Part shown: piece after piece, positions 10,809-19,755 of the stretch | Numbering within the stretch: the stretch's first letter is position 1 | How the letters are laid out: each line of letters opens with the position of its first letter | From: Channallabes apus | Taxonomy: Eukaryota > Chordata > Actinopteri > Siluriformes > Clariidae | Direction of reading: 5' to 3' | Assembly: GCA_030522415.1 (NCBI GenBank) | Contig: CM060107.1 | Span: 5,568,847-5,632,846 of the forward strand | DNA length: 64,000 bases | Program-made: the position numbers and the translations under genes | Notes under the pieces: model-generated | Database searches by the model: none | Seen by the model: the letters and a program-made list of their open reading frames with translations, nothing else | Told to the model about the DNA's origin: nothing

Positions 10809-10878
10809 ATCATCCGCGATTCAAACCAACGCTTTGTAAATCCCTGACCGAGCACTCTAACCGCTACACCAACCAGGC
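10809..10878 (-). repeat. tRNA-like module 2' (right arm)
   Basis: Inverted copy of module 2. The B-box region here has changed (CGATTCAAACC on the plus strand), so its promoter elements are weaker than those of the left-arm copy. Confidence 0.55.
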
Positions 10879-11382
10879 ACTAAGAGACAACACACCTCCG
10901 TGATGTTAATAAGCCACTCGACTTCTTTGAAAGCAAGCGTTAAATAAGTAACGAAGTAAGCCTGTTATACAATTATACTATTTGCACGTGTATTTTATCT
11001 GTTTTAAACTTGGTGTCATTTGATCTTATTGGTTTAGAAATGTTTGTAAAAAAACTATTGTTATCAAAAATGTAACAGATGTAACACCGGACCTCATTAC
11101 CCACAATGCATCTCCCGCACTGGACTACACTGCCGTAAACAGCTGTCGTAAATCAAAACTCCCGGTACGGCAGATGGCCACCACTTTTCATCAGTATAAT
11201 GACACACACACACACAAACACGCAGCAGCAGCAGACCGAGCCGTCACTCCCCTAAATTTAAAGAATACAAACTGGTTGCGTGCGAGTTTGCTGTTTTTTC
11301 TATAGTATGCTGAAGCAAAATCAAAATACAACATTTTTTTTTTATTTTAATTTTGTTTTAATTAAAATAAATAAATTTAAAA

Positions 11383-11457
11383 CATCACCCCTCGGGATTC
11401 GAACCGGCACTTTATGTATCACTGACCGTGGGCTCTAACGGCTACACCAAGCGAGCA
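11383..11457 (-). repeat. tRNA-like module 1' (right arm)
   Basis: Inverted copy of module 1 with a canonical B-box on the minus strand (GGTTCGAATCC, 11395-11405) and a slightly altered A-box. Confidence 0.55.
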
Positions 11458-11966
11458 CTTAAAGGTGACGCACCCAAGTAACCTTAAATAAGGCAAGGTT
11501 AATAAAGCAAGCTCTGGATAAGTGACGAAGTAAACCTGTTATAATAATAACTTGGTGTTATTTTTATCTTATTGGTTTAGAAAATTATATTTAAATAAAA
11601 CCATACACACTTCTTTTCTAATTACACGTGATAAAATCTAAAGGCTCACTGTGTTAATATTTATTGTGCTTAAATTTGATCTTAATAAGATTTGATTTAA
11701 TTTGAATTCTACATTTGTACTGTAATTATAGTACTGTGATTATGAATTCGATCAACTACAGTGTTTCACTTGATGTTATCGGCTACTACGTGTATTATTT
11801 AATGGGACACGTCTCATTAATGAGACAGAGAATGTAAGGCATGAGGCGTCAGTCTGTAGTTATATAGCGCCACTGAGTGGTAAAAGCAAGCAAATGCACA
11901 GCAAATGCACATGCCGTAATGCGGCGGCGACGTTAAATACGACGCTCCGATTTTGTAACAACTGTA

Positions 11967-12061
11967 CTTTGCAGTACTAGCAGTAATTTAGCATGTAACC
12001 AACAGATCAACAATTCAGTGACTTTAGATTGTGAGCAGCACACAGAGGCAATCTATTGTGA
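11967..12061. other. Short spacer between palindrome and L2
   Basis: No feature recognised. Confidence 0.4.
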
Positions 12062-12501
12062 AAATTCAATTCAATTCAGTTTTATTTGTATAGCGCTTTT
12101 AACAATTGACATTGTCTCAAAACAGCTTTACACAATCAAAAGAATTATTTAAGTTTGTATGGAATTTGAATGAATTAAAAATGTTCAGATAGTCCCTGGT
12201 GAGCAAGCCCAAGGGCGACAGTGGCAAGGAAAAACTCCCTGAGATGGTAATAGGAAGAAACCTTGAGAGGAACCAGACTCGACAGGGAACCCATCCTCAT
12301 CTGGGTGAAACAGATAGCAGGAAATGATCTGCATTTATACAGTGTTAAGTGTTAGGTTCAGCTATAATAGTTGATGTTAATTGATGTTAAAATGGAGTCC
12401 AGTAGTTATTGGAGACTCAGATAGACTTGTAGAAAGTTCCAGTCCTGAACTATCGAATTGTCAAGTCCTCAGAGAAACAGCAGCTCCAGTCGAGGCCAGA
12501 A
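12062..12501 (-). mobile_element. L2 LINE copy 1, 3' end (continues at 18005)
   Basis: The minus-strand L2 ends here in tandem AATTG/ATTCA units next to TTTATTTGTATAGCGCTTTT and its conserved 3' UTR core (AAAAACTCCCTGAGATGG, GGAACCAGACTCGACAGGGA). The same sequence in the same order is found at 28751-29190, where it runs on without interruption into the segment that here lies beyond Gypsy-1. That shows the Gypsy-1 insertion is nested in this L2. Confidence 0.85.
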
Positions 12502-12568
12502 TGTCATACACACTCAATCTGCGCCCGTCACTAGGACCCGGAAGTAAGACGGGCGCAAAACCAGGAAG

Positions 12569-12576
12569 TATAAAAG
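12569..12576 (+). promoter_or_regulatory. TATA box of Gypsy-1 5' LTR
   Basis: TATAAAAG. Position 12600, where the self-primer sequence begins, is 31 bases downstream, the expected distance to a transcription start. Confidence 0.75.
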
Positions 12577-12599
12577 AGGTAAACAAACGATGGCTTACC

Positions 12600-12610
12600 G
12601 CTCAGTCATT
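12600..12610 (+). promoter_or_regulatory. Predicted RNA 5' end / self-primer of Gypsy-1
   Basis: GCTCAGTCATT is the exact reverse complement of AATGACTGAGC at 12887-12897. If transcription starts at 12600, the first 11 nucleotides of the RNA can fold back on the primer binding site, as described for Tf1 and the sushi group. The TATA spacing is seen; the start site is inferred. Confidence 0.7.
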
Positions 12611-12886
12611 GAGTTCGGCCCATGTCAGCTCCAGTTGTCGTTTCAGCAAACCGTGAGTACTCACATGTTGGTTCCTTTGTCTTTTGCTATTTGTGTGTGT
12701 ATCTTTAGGACGCGGGTTAAATTTGTGTTTTTCCCTTGCTCCGTTTTTGTGAGAGTCCTTAGACTAAATCGCGTGGCTATCCTGCCTACTCGCTTCTTTC
12801 CGCGTTTGGGTTTATCCTCCACGCTACATTGGGCTAACCGCTAAAGCTACGTCTTCTGGTCACCTCAGGTTAGTCCATCTTGACAG

Positions 12887-12897
12887 AATGACTGAGC
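12887..12897 (+). promoter_or_regulatory. Self-complementary primer binding site of Gypsy-1
   Basis: AATGACTGAGC begins one base after the 5' LTR. It does not begin with the TGG expected of a tRNA primer site and is perfectly complementary to 12600-12610. It overlaps the gag ATG at 12888. Confidence 0.7.
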
Positions 12898-13903
12898 CCT
12901 CCGCGGTGAACCCAGCGGATTATGCGAGTCTCTGCGACGTTGTGGATCAGCATGCCGCGCTAATCAATCAGCTAACCGGGGATCGCTTCTCTCCGCCGCG
13001 AGGTCGCTGAGCTCCGGCGGGAGAATGCGGATCTCCGCGCAGCTGTTGATGGCGTCACTGCTCGATCGCACGCCGCGGGGGCCGAGGCGCCGCATCATCC
13101 CCCCTCCCCCCCCTTCTGATGTTTTTCTTTCTCTACCAGAGAAGTGGAACGGCACGGATGGGAAGTGCAGTGTATTTCTGACAGCTCTCGATCTGGTGTT
13201 TTAGTTCAATGACACCAAGTACTCCACCGATCGCCTTCGCATTGCTCTTCTCGTCTCGTTGCTAAAAGGGCAGGCAGCTGAGTGGGCCACGGCAGTTCTC
13301 CAAGCAGATACGGACACCGCCCACTCATACAATGAGTTCACCCACCAAGTCAGACTCACCTTCGAACACCCAGCGGGCGAGGTGGAGACCGACACCAGAC
13401 TCTACCACCTGAGGCAGGGAGGATTGCCCGTGAGCCGCTACACAGCGGAGTTTCGCACCCTCGCCGTTCAGACCACGTGGGGCAATGCAGCGCTCCGGAC
13501 GTCCTACTACGAGGGCCTGGCTTCTCGAATCAAGGACGAACTAGCCGGGCGAGAGCTTCCTGCGACCTTGGAGGGCCTGATCCAACTCGCTCTCCAGATC
13601 GACCAGTGCCTCCTCTCTCGCCCGAGGCCAGCCCCTCGCACCCTGCCACCCGCACCCACCTTCACCGTCACCACTCCACGACCCGCAGACTCCGTCACCT
13701 ACTCCACCCCTGGACATGTCGGTTCTCCACCTCCTGCCGTGGTTGACACAGGAGCCGGGGAACCCATGCAACTAGGACGCGCCTCCTTGACCGCTGCAGA
13801 ATGGGAGAGACGCTTCCGTGAAGGACTCTGTGCCTATTGCGGGTCAGCCACACATCACCGGGCAACCTGTCCTCTCAGACCGGGAAACGCCCAGGCCCGG
13901 TGA
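12888..13903 (+). pseudogene. Gypsy-1 gag, broken
   Basis: Gag builds the particle that packages element RNA. The frame opens at ATG 12888 (MTEPSAVNPADY), shifts near 13000, shifts again in a C-rich run at about 13098-13113, and meets TAG at 13202-13204. From 13205 it is open to the TGA at 13901-13903. The C-terminal part has a CCHC zinc knuckle (C-X2-C-X4-H-X4-C, starting CAYCG) and the PMQLGR stretch typical of sushi-class Gag, from which the mammalian PEG10/RTL genes derive. The lesions rule out a full-length Gag from this copy. Confidence 0.9.
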
Positions 13904-16337
13904 GAGGAGAGAGATACTCGCCGGGTCACCTTCATCTCTCCGCTATCACCACCAACTCCTCCCGTCTCACGGTTCAGGTACACCTCAAGGTTGGCCACAA
14001 ACGAGTCCAAAGTGCTGCATTCATCGACTCCGGGGCAGCAGGTAACTTCATTGACTCCGCATATGCCAAAACCCCAGGGGTAAAACTCGAGGCGTTATCC
14101 CCGCCCGTTCGTATCACATCTGTAGACGGTCGCCCCCTATCCACCAGCCCAATCAGCACCCGGACCGAATCCATCACCGTCTCCATTGACCAACATCACG
14201 AACAGCTAAAATTTTTCGTCACCTCCATCTCCTCACCTCCCATCATCCTAGGACATACCTGGCTGCTCCAGCATGACCCTCTAATTTCCTGGACCCAGAA
14301 CCGGATCCTCCAGTGGGGCGTGACCTGCAACGAACTATGCCTACGGGCAGCGGCTGGGACGTGCTCTAGGGAGTCCGAGGCCCCCGACGTCGACACCAAC
14401 TCCATCCCCGAGCCGTATCGAGACCTAGCGGAGGTCTTCTGCAGACGACGAGCCACCCATCTTCCTCCACATCGTCCCTACGACCTCGCCATAGACCTCC
14501 AACCCGGTACGGTCCCACCCCGCGGCCATCTCTACTCACTCACATCCACCGAGACCCAGGTGATGGAGGAATATGTAAACAACACCCTGCGCCAAGGCAC
14601 CATCAGGCCCTCCTCCTCACCTGCCGCCGCGGGGTTTTTCTTCGTGAAGAAGAGAGGCGGTGAACTTCGCCCTTGTGTCGACTATCGGGGGCTCAACAAC
14701 CTCACCATCAAAAACCGACATCCTCTGCCTCTTACCAACTCAGCCCTGGATGCCCTCTCTGGTGCCACCGTCTTTACGAAGTTGGTCCTCCGGAGTGCCT
14801 ACAACTTGGTGCGCATCAGAGAGGGCGATGAGTGGAAGACGGCATTCATCACCCCCACCGGACACTATGAAACCCTCGTCATCCCATTCGGACTGTGCAA
14901 TGCCCCCGCCGCATTCCAACACTTCATCAATGATGTCCTTCGGGACATGCTCGGTCGGTGGGCATTCGCTTACCTGGACGATATTCTGATATATTCACAC
15001 ACCATGGAAGAACACACCCAGCACGTCAGGGCGGTTCTAAAGAGATTACTCGCCCACCAACTGTACTGTAAGTTGGAAAAGTGCGCTTTTCACGAGCGCT
15101 CCACCACGTTCCTGGGTTTTGTCATCTCGCCCCAGGGTGTGGCCATGGACCCGCAGAAACTAGAAGTTGTGCGTCATTGGCCCCTACCCAAGACCCTCAA
15201 GCAGCTTCAACGGTTTCTCGGGTTTGCGAACTTTTATCGTCGCTTTATCCGGGACAACAGTACAGTTGCCGCCCCCCTAACCGCTCTGACCCGTCCCTCC
15301 TCTCTCCCTTTTCACCTCAACCCGGCAGCTGTCTCCGCTTTCCGATCACTTTGTCACCGCTTCACCACTGCACCGATTCTCCACCAGCCAGATGCCAGTA
15401 AACCATTCGTTGTAGAGGTGGATGCTTCAGATGTGGGCGCTGGAGCTATCCTCTCACAGCAAGGTCCAGATCAAAAACTGCACCCATGTGGTTTTTTCTC
15501 CAGAAAGTTTGACTCCACTCAGCAGCGATACGGGGTAGGGGACCGCGAACTGCTGGCCATAAAGTGGGCTCTGGAGGAGTGGCGTCACTGGCTCCAGGGG
15601 GTCAGTGAGCCATTCATAATCTGGACGGACCACCAGAATCTAATCACCATCAGAACCATCAAACAGCTAAACCTACGACAGGCGCGGTGGGCATTATTTT
15701 TCGAGAATTACAACTTTCACCTCTCATATCGCCCGGGGTCCAAGAACACCAAAGCGGACGCACTCTCCCGACAACTAGAGGTGGACCTCCCCCGGGTGGA
15801 CCCCGCGTCTGTCCTCCCTTCTTCCAAGATCATCGCCCCCCTGCAACTGGACCTGGAAACGAGAGTGCGCCAGGCACGAGGTACAGAGACCGAACTGGCA
15901 GGTGTGCCACCTGGACGACTCTTCGTGCCCGAGGGGATGAGACCAGAGGTTCTCCACTGGGGACATTCCTCCCCAATTTCAGGCCATCCGGGCACCCGAC
16001 GATCCCTCCAATTCCTCCAGCGGGACTTCTGGTGGCCGTCCATGACGAAGGACGTCCAAGAGTTCGTTCAGGCATGCCCAGTGTGCGCCAGGGCAAAAAA
16101 CACCAACCAACCATCCCCAGGAGAACTGCAACCGCTCCCAGTCCCTCGACGGCCCTGGACGCACATTGCCGTTGACTTCATCACGGGCCTGCCGGCCTCT
16201 GAAGGAAAGGACACCATCCTCACGATCGTGGATCGGTTCTCTAAGACCGTGCATCTGGTGGCTCTCGCCGGACTCCCGTCAGCAAAGGAAACCGCAGAAC
16301 TGATATTAGAGCACGTAGTCCGTCTGCATGGGTTCCC
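13837..16337 (+). pseudogene. Gypsy-1 pol: protease, RT, RNase H, integrase N-terminal part
   Basis: Residues are counted from 13837; there is no need for a pol start codon because of the frameshift. Aspartic protease: AFIDSGAAGN with Asp64. RT: motif A reads KLVLRSAYN, so the catalytic Asp is Val317 (GTC 14785-14787), while YLDD at 379-382 is intact. RNase H: VEVDASD and IWTDHQN. Integrase zinc domain H-H-C-C runs from HWGHSS to ACPVCARAK. The catalytic core begins (VDFITGL) but is cut at 16337 by an L2 fragment. The frame itself is open to that point. The D-to-V change makes the RT inactive, on established RT chemistry. Confidence 0.93.
13882..13925 (+). promoter_or_regulatory. Gag-pol -1 frameshift signal of Gypsy-1
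   Basis: The slippery heptamer G GGA AAC (13882-13888) is in the gag reading phase. After a 7-base spacer come a 9-bp stem, CCCGGTGAG (13896-13904) with CTCGCCGGG (13917-13925, one G-U pair), and a 12-base loop. Pol is in the -1 frame and open across the site. GGGAAAC is also the heptamer known from PEG10. The gag stop lies within the stem. Confidence 0.8.
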
Positions 16338-16709
16338 TACCATGAATAACTACTGGACTCCATTTTACATCAACTATTATAACATCAATTAACATCAACT
16401 ATTATAGCTGAACCTAACACTTAACACTGTATAAATGCAGATCATTTCCTGCTATCTGTTTCACCCAGATGAGGATGGGTTCCCTGTCGAGTCTGGTTCC
16501 TCTCAAGGTTTCTTCCTATTACCATCTCAGGGAGTTTTTCCTTGCCACTGTCGCCCTCGGGCTTGCTCACCAGGGAATATCTGAACATTTTGATTCATAC
16601 ACATTCACATTCCATACAAACTTAAATAATTCTTTTGATTGTGTAAAGCTGTTTTGAGACAATGTCAATTGTTAAAAGCGCTATACAAATAAAATTTAAT
16701 TGATTTGAA
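16338..16709 (+). mobile_element. L2 3'-end fragment inserted in Gypsy-1 integrase
   Basis: A 372-bp 5'-truncated L2 3' UTR in plus orientation ends TGATTTGAA and is flanked by TTCCC (16333-16337 and 16710-16714). Removing it rejoins the integrase frame. It belongs to the same 3'-end subfamily as the L2 that hosts Gypsy-1, so that subfamily was active both before and after Gypsy-1 arrived. Confidence 0.88.
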
Positions 16710-17666
16710 TTCCCCAAGGATATCGTCTCGGACAGAGGGCCCCAGTTCACAGCCCAGTTCTGGAAGGCCTTCTGCCGTCTGATCGACTCCACCTGCAGTC
16801 TGTCCTCCGGATACCACCCACAGACTAACGGTCAGACGGAGCGGACCAACCAACAACTGGAGCGCTACCTGAGATGTTTCGTTGCGGACCGCCAGCGCTC
16901 CTGGGCACGCTACCTCATCTGGGCAGAACTATCACACAACCTCCACATCTCCTCTGCCACCAACCTAAGCCCATTTGAGGTATGCCACGGTTTCCAACCC
17001 TCCGTGTTCAACCACCCAGAGCCGGAGGTTGATGTACCATCGGCCCAACAGTTGGTCCGCAGATGTCGGCGGCTCTGGATTACGACCGACCAGGCCATCC
17101 AACGTGCCAATGCCCGCTACACCCACCAACATCGCCGCCGACATCCTCCGGGACGACTATACCACGTAGGTGACAAGGTATGGCTTTCCACAAAGAACCT
17201 CCACCTCCACACCGAGTCAAAGAAGCTTTCCCCCAGATTCATCGGACCATACCACATCACCCACAGAATCAACCCTGTCACCTACCGGCTCCAGCTGCCT
17301 GCGGCGCTCCGGATTCACCCAGTATTCCACCTATCCCAGTTCAAGCCCTTCATCACCTCACCCATGATTCCACCCACCCCCCCAGCTCCTCCTCCCCGGA
17401 TCATCGACGGCGGTCCCGCCTACACCGTGCGCCGAATCCTCGACTCGCGCCCTCGGGGCAAAGGTACGCAATACCTGGTGGACTGGGAGGGCTATGGCCC
17501 CGAGGAGCGATCTTGGATCCCGGCCCGGTTCATTCTCGACTCTCAGCTAATTCGGGACTACCGTCACAGGGTATCCTCCACCCCAGGACCGTCAGGAGCC
17601 AGTCCTGGACAGGGGGGTACTGTCATACACACTCAATCTGCGCCCGGCACTAGGACCCGGAAGTAG
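16710..17666 (+). pseudogene. Gypsy-1 pol: integrase C-terminal part with chromodomain
   Basis: After the L2 fragment the catalytic core resumes at IVSDRGPQF (second Asp) and continues to GQTERTN (Glu). The DNA-binding C-terminal part ([21 protein letters not shown]) and a chromodomain ([20 protein letters not shown]) follow. Chromodomains guide integration to marked chromatin in chromoviruses. The frame stops inside the 3' LTR at 17666. It is open but separated from its N-terminal half. Confidence 0.92.
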
Positions 17667-18004
17667 GACGGGCGCAAAACCAGGAAGTATAAAAGAGGTA
17701 AACAAATGATGGCTTACCGCTCAGTCATTGAGTTCGGCCCATGTCAGCTCCAGTTGTCGTTTCAGCAAACCGTGAGTACTCACATGTTGGTTCCGTTGTC
17801 TTTTGCTATTTGTGTGTGTATCTTTAGGACGCGGGTTAAATTTGTGTTTTTCCCTTGCTCCGTTTTTGTGAGAGTCCTTAGACTAAATCGCGTGGCTATC
17901 CTGCCTACTCGCTTCTTTCCGCGTTTGGGTTTATCCTCCATGCTACATTGGGCTAACCGCTAAAGCTACGTCTTCTGGTCACCTCAGGTTAGTCCATCTT
18001 GACA
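17621..18004 (+). repeat. Gypsy-1 3' LTR
   Basis: 384 bases, preceded by a G-rich polypurine-like tract (GGACAGGGGGG, about 17607-17617). Followed by the target duplication CAGAA. Confidence 0.95.
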
Positions 18005-18189
18005 CAGAACCATCTTCTAAGTAGAGAGAATCATCCCCAGACACCAGACGCATCCCAAAGAGACACACGGGGGATCCATGCGACGAGACCTCCAACCAGA
18101 AACGGGGCACCAGGATGGATCAGACAGGTCCGGAGGGCAGAGGGAGTCTGGATCACTGGCAGCTCAGGAATGACATGTGTAGCTCGACA

Positions 18190-18275
18190 GAGAGAGAGAG
18201 AGAGAGAAAGAGTGAAAGGGGGAGACGGGGAGAGAGGAAAGAGAAAGAGGGGGAGAAAGGAAGAAGAGGAGAGAT
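18190..18275 (+). repeat. GA-rich simple repeat in L2 3' UTR
   Basis: AGAGAGAG-rich purine tract. A shorter version is at the matching place in the L2 copy near 29377-29460. Confidence 0.8.
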
Positions 18276-18567
18276 GGCAATTAGGTATGGTCACAGTCAC
18301 AATGTATAATATGAATGTATATTTACTGTAGAGTGCAAGCAGGGACTCCGGCAGGACTAACTATGACAGCATATCTAAAAGGGAGAGCCAGAAGGAAACA
18401 CAAACATGAGGGCTCCCTGAGATGTAAAGCAAACAATCACCTCACAGTCAACAAACCTGAGTGATCAAATGAGAGTGAGGAAGACAGCATCTAAACATGC
18501 CAGTTCACCATAATACTCTACGTCCATGAGTCCCCCAGATCTGCTCCTTTACCTAAGGCAAATCTAT

Positions 18568-19720
18568 TTATAAAAATGCTTGGCTAAATAAACAGGTTTT
18601 GAGCCTAGACTTAAACACTGAGACTGTGTCTGAGTCCCGGACACTATTTGGAAGACTATTCCATAATTTTGGGGCTTTGTAAGAAAAAGCTCTGCCCCCA
18701 GCTGTAGTTTTCATAATACGCGGTACTGACAAGCAGCCTGCATCCTTTGACCGAAGTAGGCGTGGCGGATCGTAAGACACTAGCAGTTCTCTCATACTGC
18801 GGCGCGAGACCATTTAATGCTTTATATGTCAAGAGTAGTATTTTAAAATCAATGCGAAATTTCACAGGGAGCCAATGTAGTGAAGATAGGATAGGGGTGA
18901 TGTGCTCATATCTTCTGTGAGGACTCTCGCTGCTGCATTCTGGACTAGCTGAAGCTTGTTTATGCACCTAACGGAACAACCAGACAGTAAGGCATTACAA
19001 TAGTCCAACCTAGAAGTGATAAAAGCATGAACTAGTTTTTCTGCATCGTTTAGCGACAATATATTTCTTATCTTGGCAATATTTCTGAGGTGAAAGAATG
19101 CTATCCTGGTGATATTATCTACATGAGCTTCAAATGAAAGGCTGGAATCTATAATCACGCCGAGGTCTTTTACTGTTGCACTTGATGGAACAGAAAGGCC
19201 ATCTAAAGTTACGGTGTGATCTAAGATTTTACTTCTAGCTGTATGCGGTCCTATGACTAGAACTTCTGTCTTATCCGGATTAAGCAGAAGGAAGTTAATT
19301 AGCATCCAATTTCTTATGTCTTGCACACATTGCTCAACTTTAGTTAGCTGGTTTTTCTCATCAGGCTGGTGTATGTAGCTGTACCCAGGAGGACTAGCTT
19401 CATTTAGAGCTACATACTCGTCCTGTTTAACCCATGTTTCAGTTAAATAGAGTATATCAAATGCCTGATCTGTGATAATTTCATTAATAATAACTGCTTT
19501 TGATGCGAGAGATCTAATATTTAACAGTCCTAGCTTCAGATCAGAGGTGCCGGCTGCGCATTCAGTATGATCTGAGTTTGTGGTCTTTTTGTTAATTAAA
19601 TTATTAAAACAGACTTGCTGAGTCTTTCTACATTTTTGCTTAGCTCGGGGAACAGAGACAGTCTCAATATGGTGAACCCTGAGTGACGACTCTATGCAGC
19701 TAGCAGACGGTTGGTTTAGA
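18568..19720 (-). pseudogene. L2 ORF2 remnant, endonuclease start fused to RT end
   Basis: On the minus strand the first about 60 endonuclease codons (GLLNIRSLA, LTETWV) run to PPGYSYIHQP and then jump directly to [18 protein letters not shown], which in intact copies lies after RT motif C. Most of the endonuclease and the RT palm are therefore deleted, with the junction near 19370. The C-terminal part ([30 protein letters not shown]) continues with frameshifts near 18900 and 18800 to FKSRLKTCLFSQAFL. It cannot encode an enzyme. Confidence 0.88.
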
Positions 19721-19755
19721 CTGTCTGTCTGCTCCCTGGCCTGGGCTCTGGATTG

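Larger units (their letters stand above)
9936..11585 (-). repeat. Right arm of palindrome
   Basis: Inverted partner of 6180-7825. It keeps the same order of features in reverse, including the inner small palindrome at about 10598-10653 and both tRNA-like modules. Confidence 0.85.
5826..11964. mobile_element. Large palindromic (foldback-like) element flanked by TA
   Basis: The sequence reads as two long inverted arms around a 2.1-kb spacer. The ends resemble each other when inverted (CAGTGGTTACAAAATTGGA on the left, CAGTTGTTACAAAATCGGA on the right), and each is flanked by TA (5824-5825 and 11965-11966). The inner 1.65 kb of each arm is nearly identical by eye; the outer 350-400 bases match only in patches. 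No transposase frame is visible, so if it is a transposon it is non-autonomous. TA flanks suggest a Tc1/mariner-like or other TA-targeting integrase, but no known family was recognised. A segmental inverted duplication is the alternative. Confidence 0.65.
12502..12885 (+). repeat. Gypsy-1 5' LTR
   Basis: 384 bases, starts TGTCATACAC and ends CATCTTGACA. Same length as the 3' LTR with five substitutions. Carries the TATA box and the self-primer sequence. Confidence 0.95.
12502..18004 (+). mobile_element. Gypsy-1: sushi-like chromovirus LTR retrotransposon with L2 insertion
   Basis: A complete LTR element 5503 bases long with 384-bp LTRs, TG...CA ends and a 5-bp target duplication CAGAA (12497-12501 and 18005-18009). 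The internal order is gag, protease, RT, RNase H, integrase with C-terminal chromodomain. By eye the LTRs differ at 5 of 384 positions, so insertion is fairly recent. It is inactive: gag has frameshifts and a stop, RT has lost a catalytic Asp, and integrase is split by a 372-bp L2 fragment. Gag CCHC, the gag-pol frameshift and the chromodomain place it with sushi/Tf1-like chromoviruses. Confidence 0.95.

Noticed and set aside
5826..11964. Assembly artefact as sole explanation of the palindrome
   Set aside because: The arms differ by scattered substitutions and the outer parts diverge, which an exact assembly fold-back would not show. Long-read support was not available, so the doubt is kept in the finding.
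15687..16343. Several overlapping frames on both strands opposite Gypsy-1 pol
   Set aside because: High G+C coding sequence leaves antisense frames open. None shows a domain.
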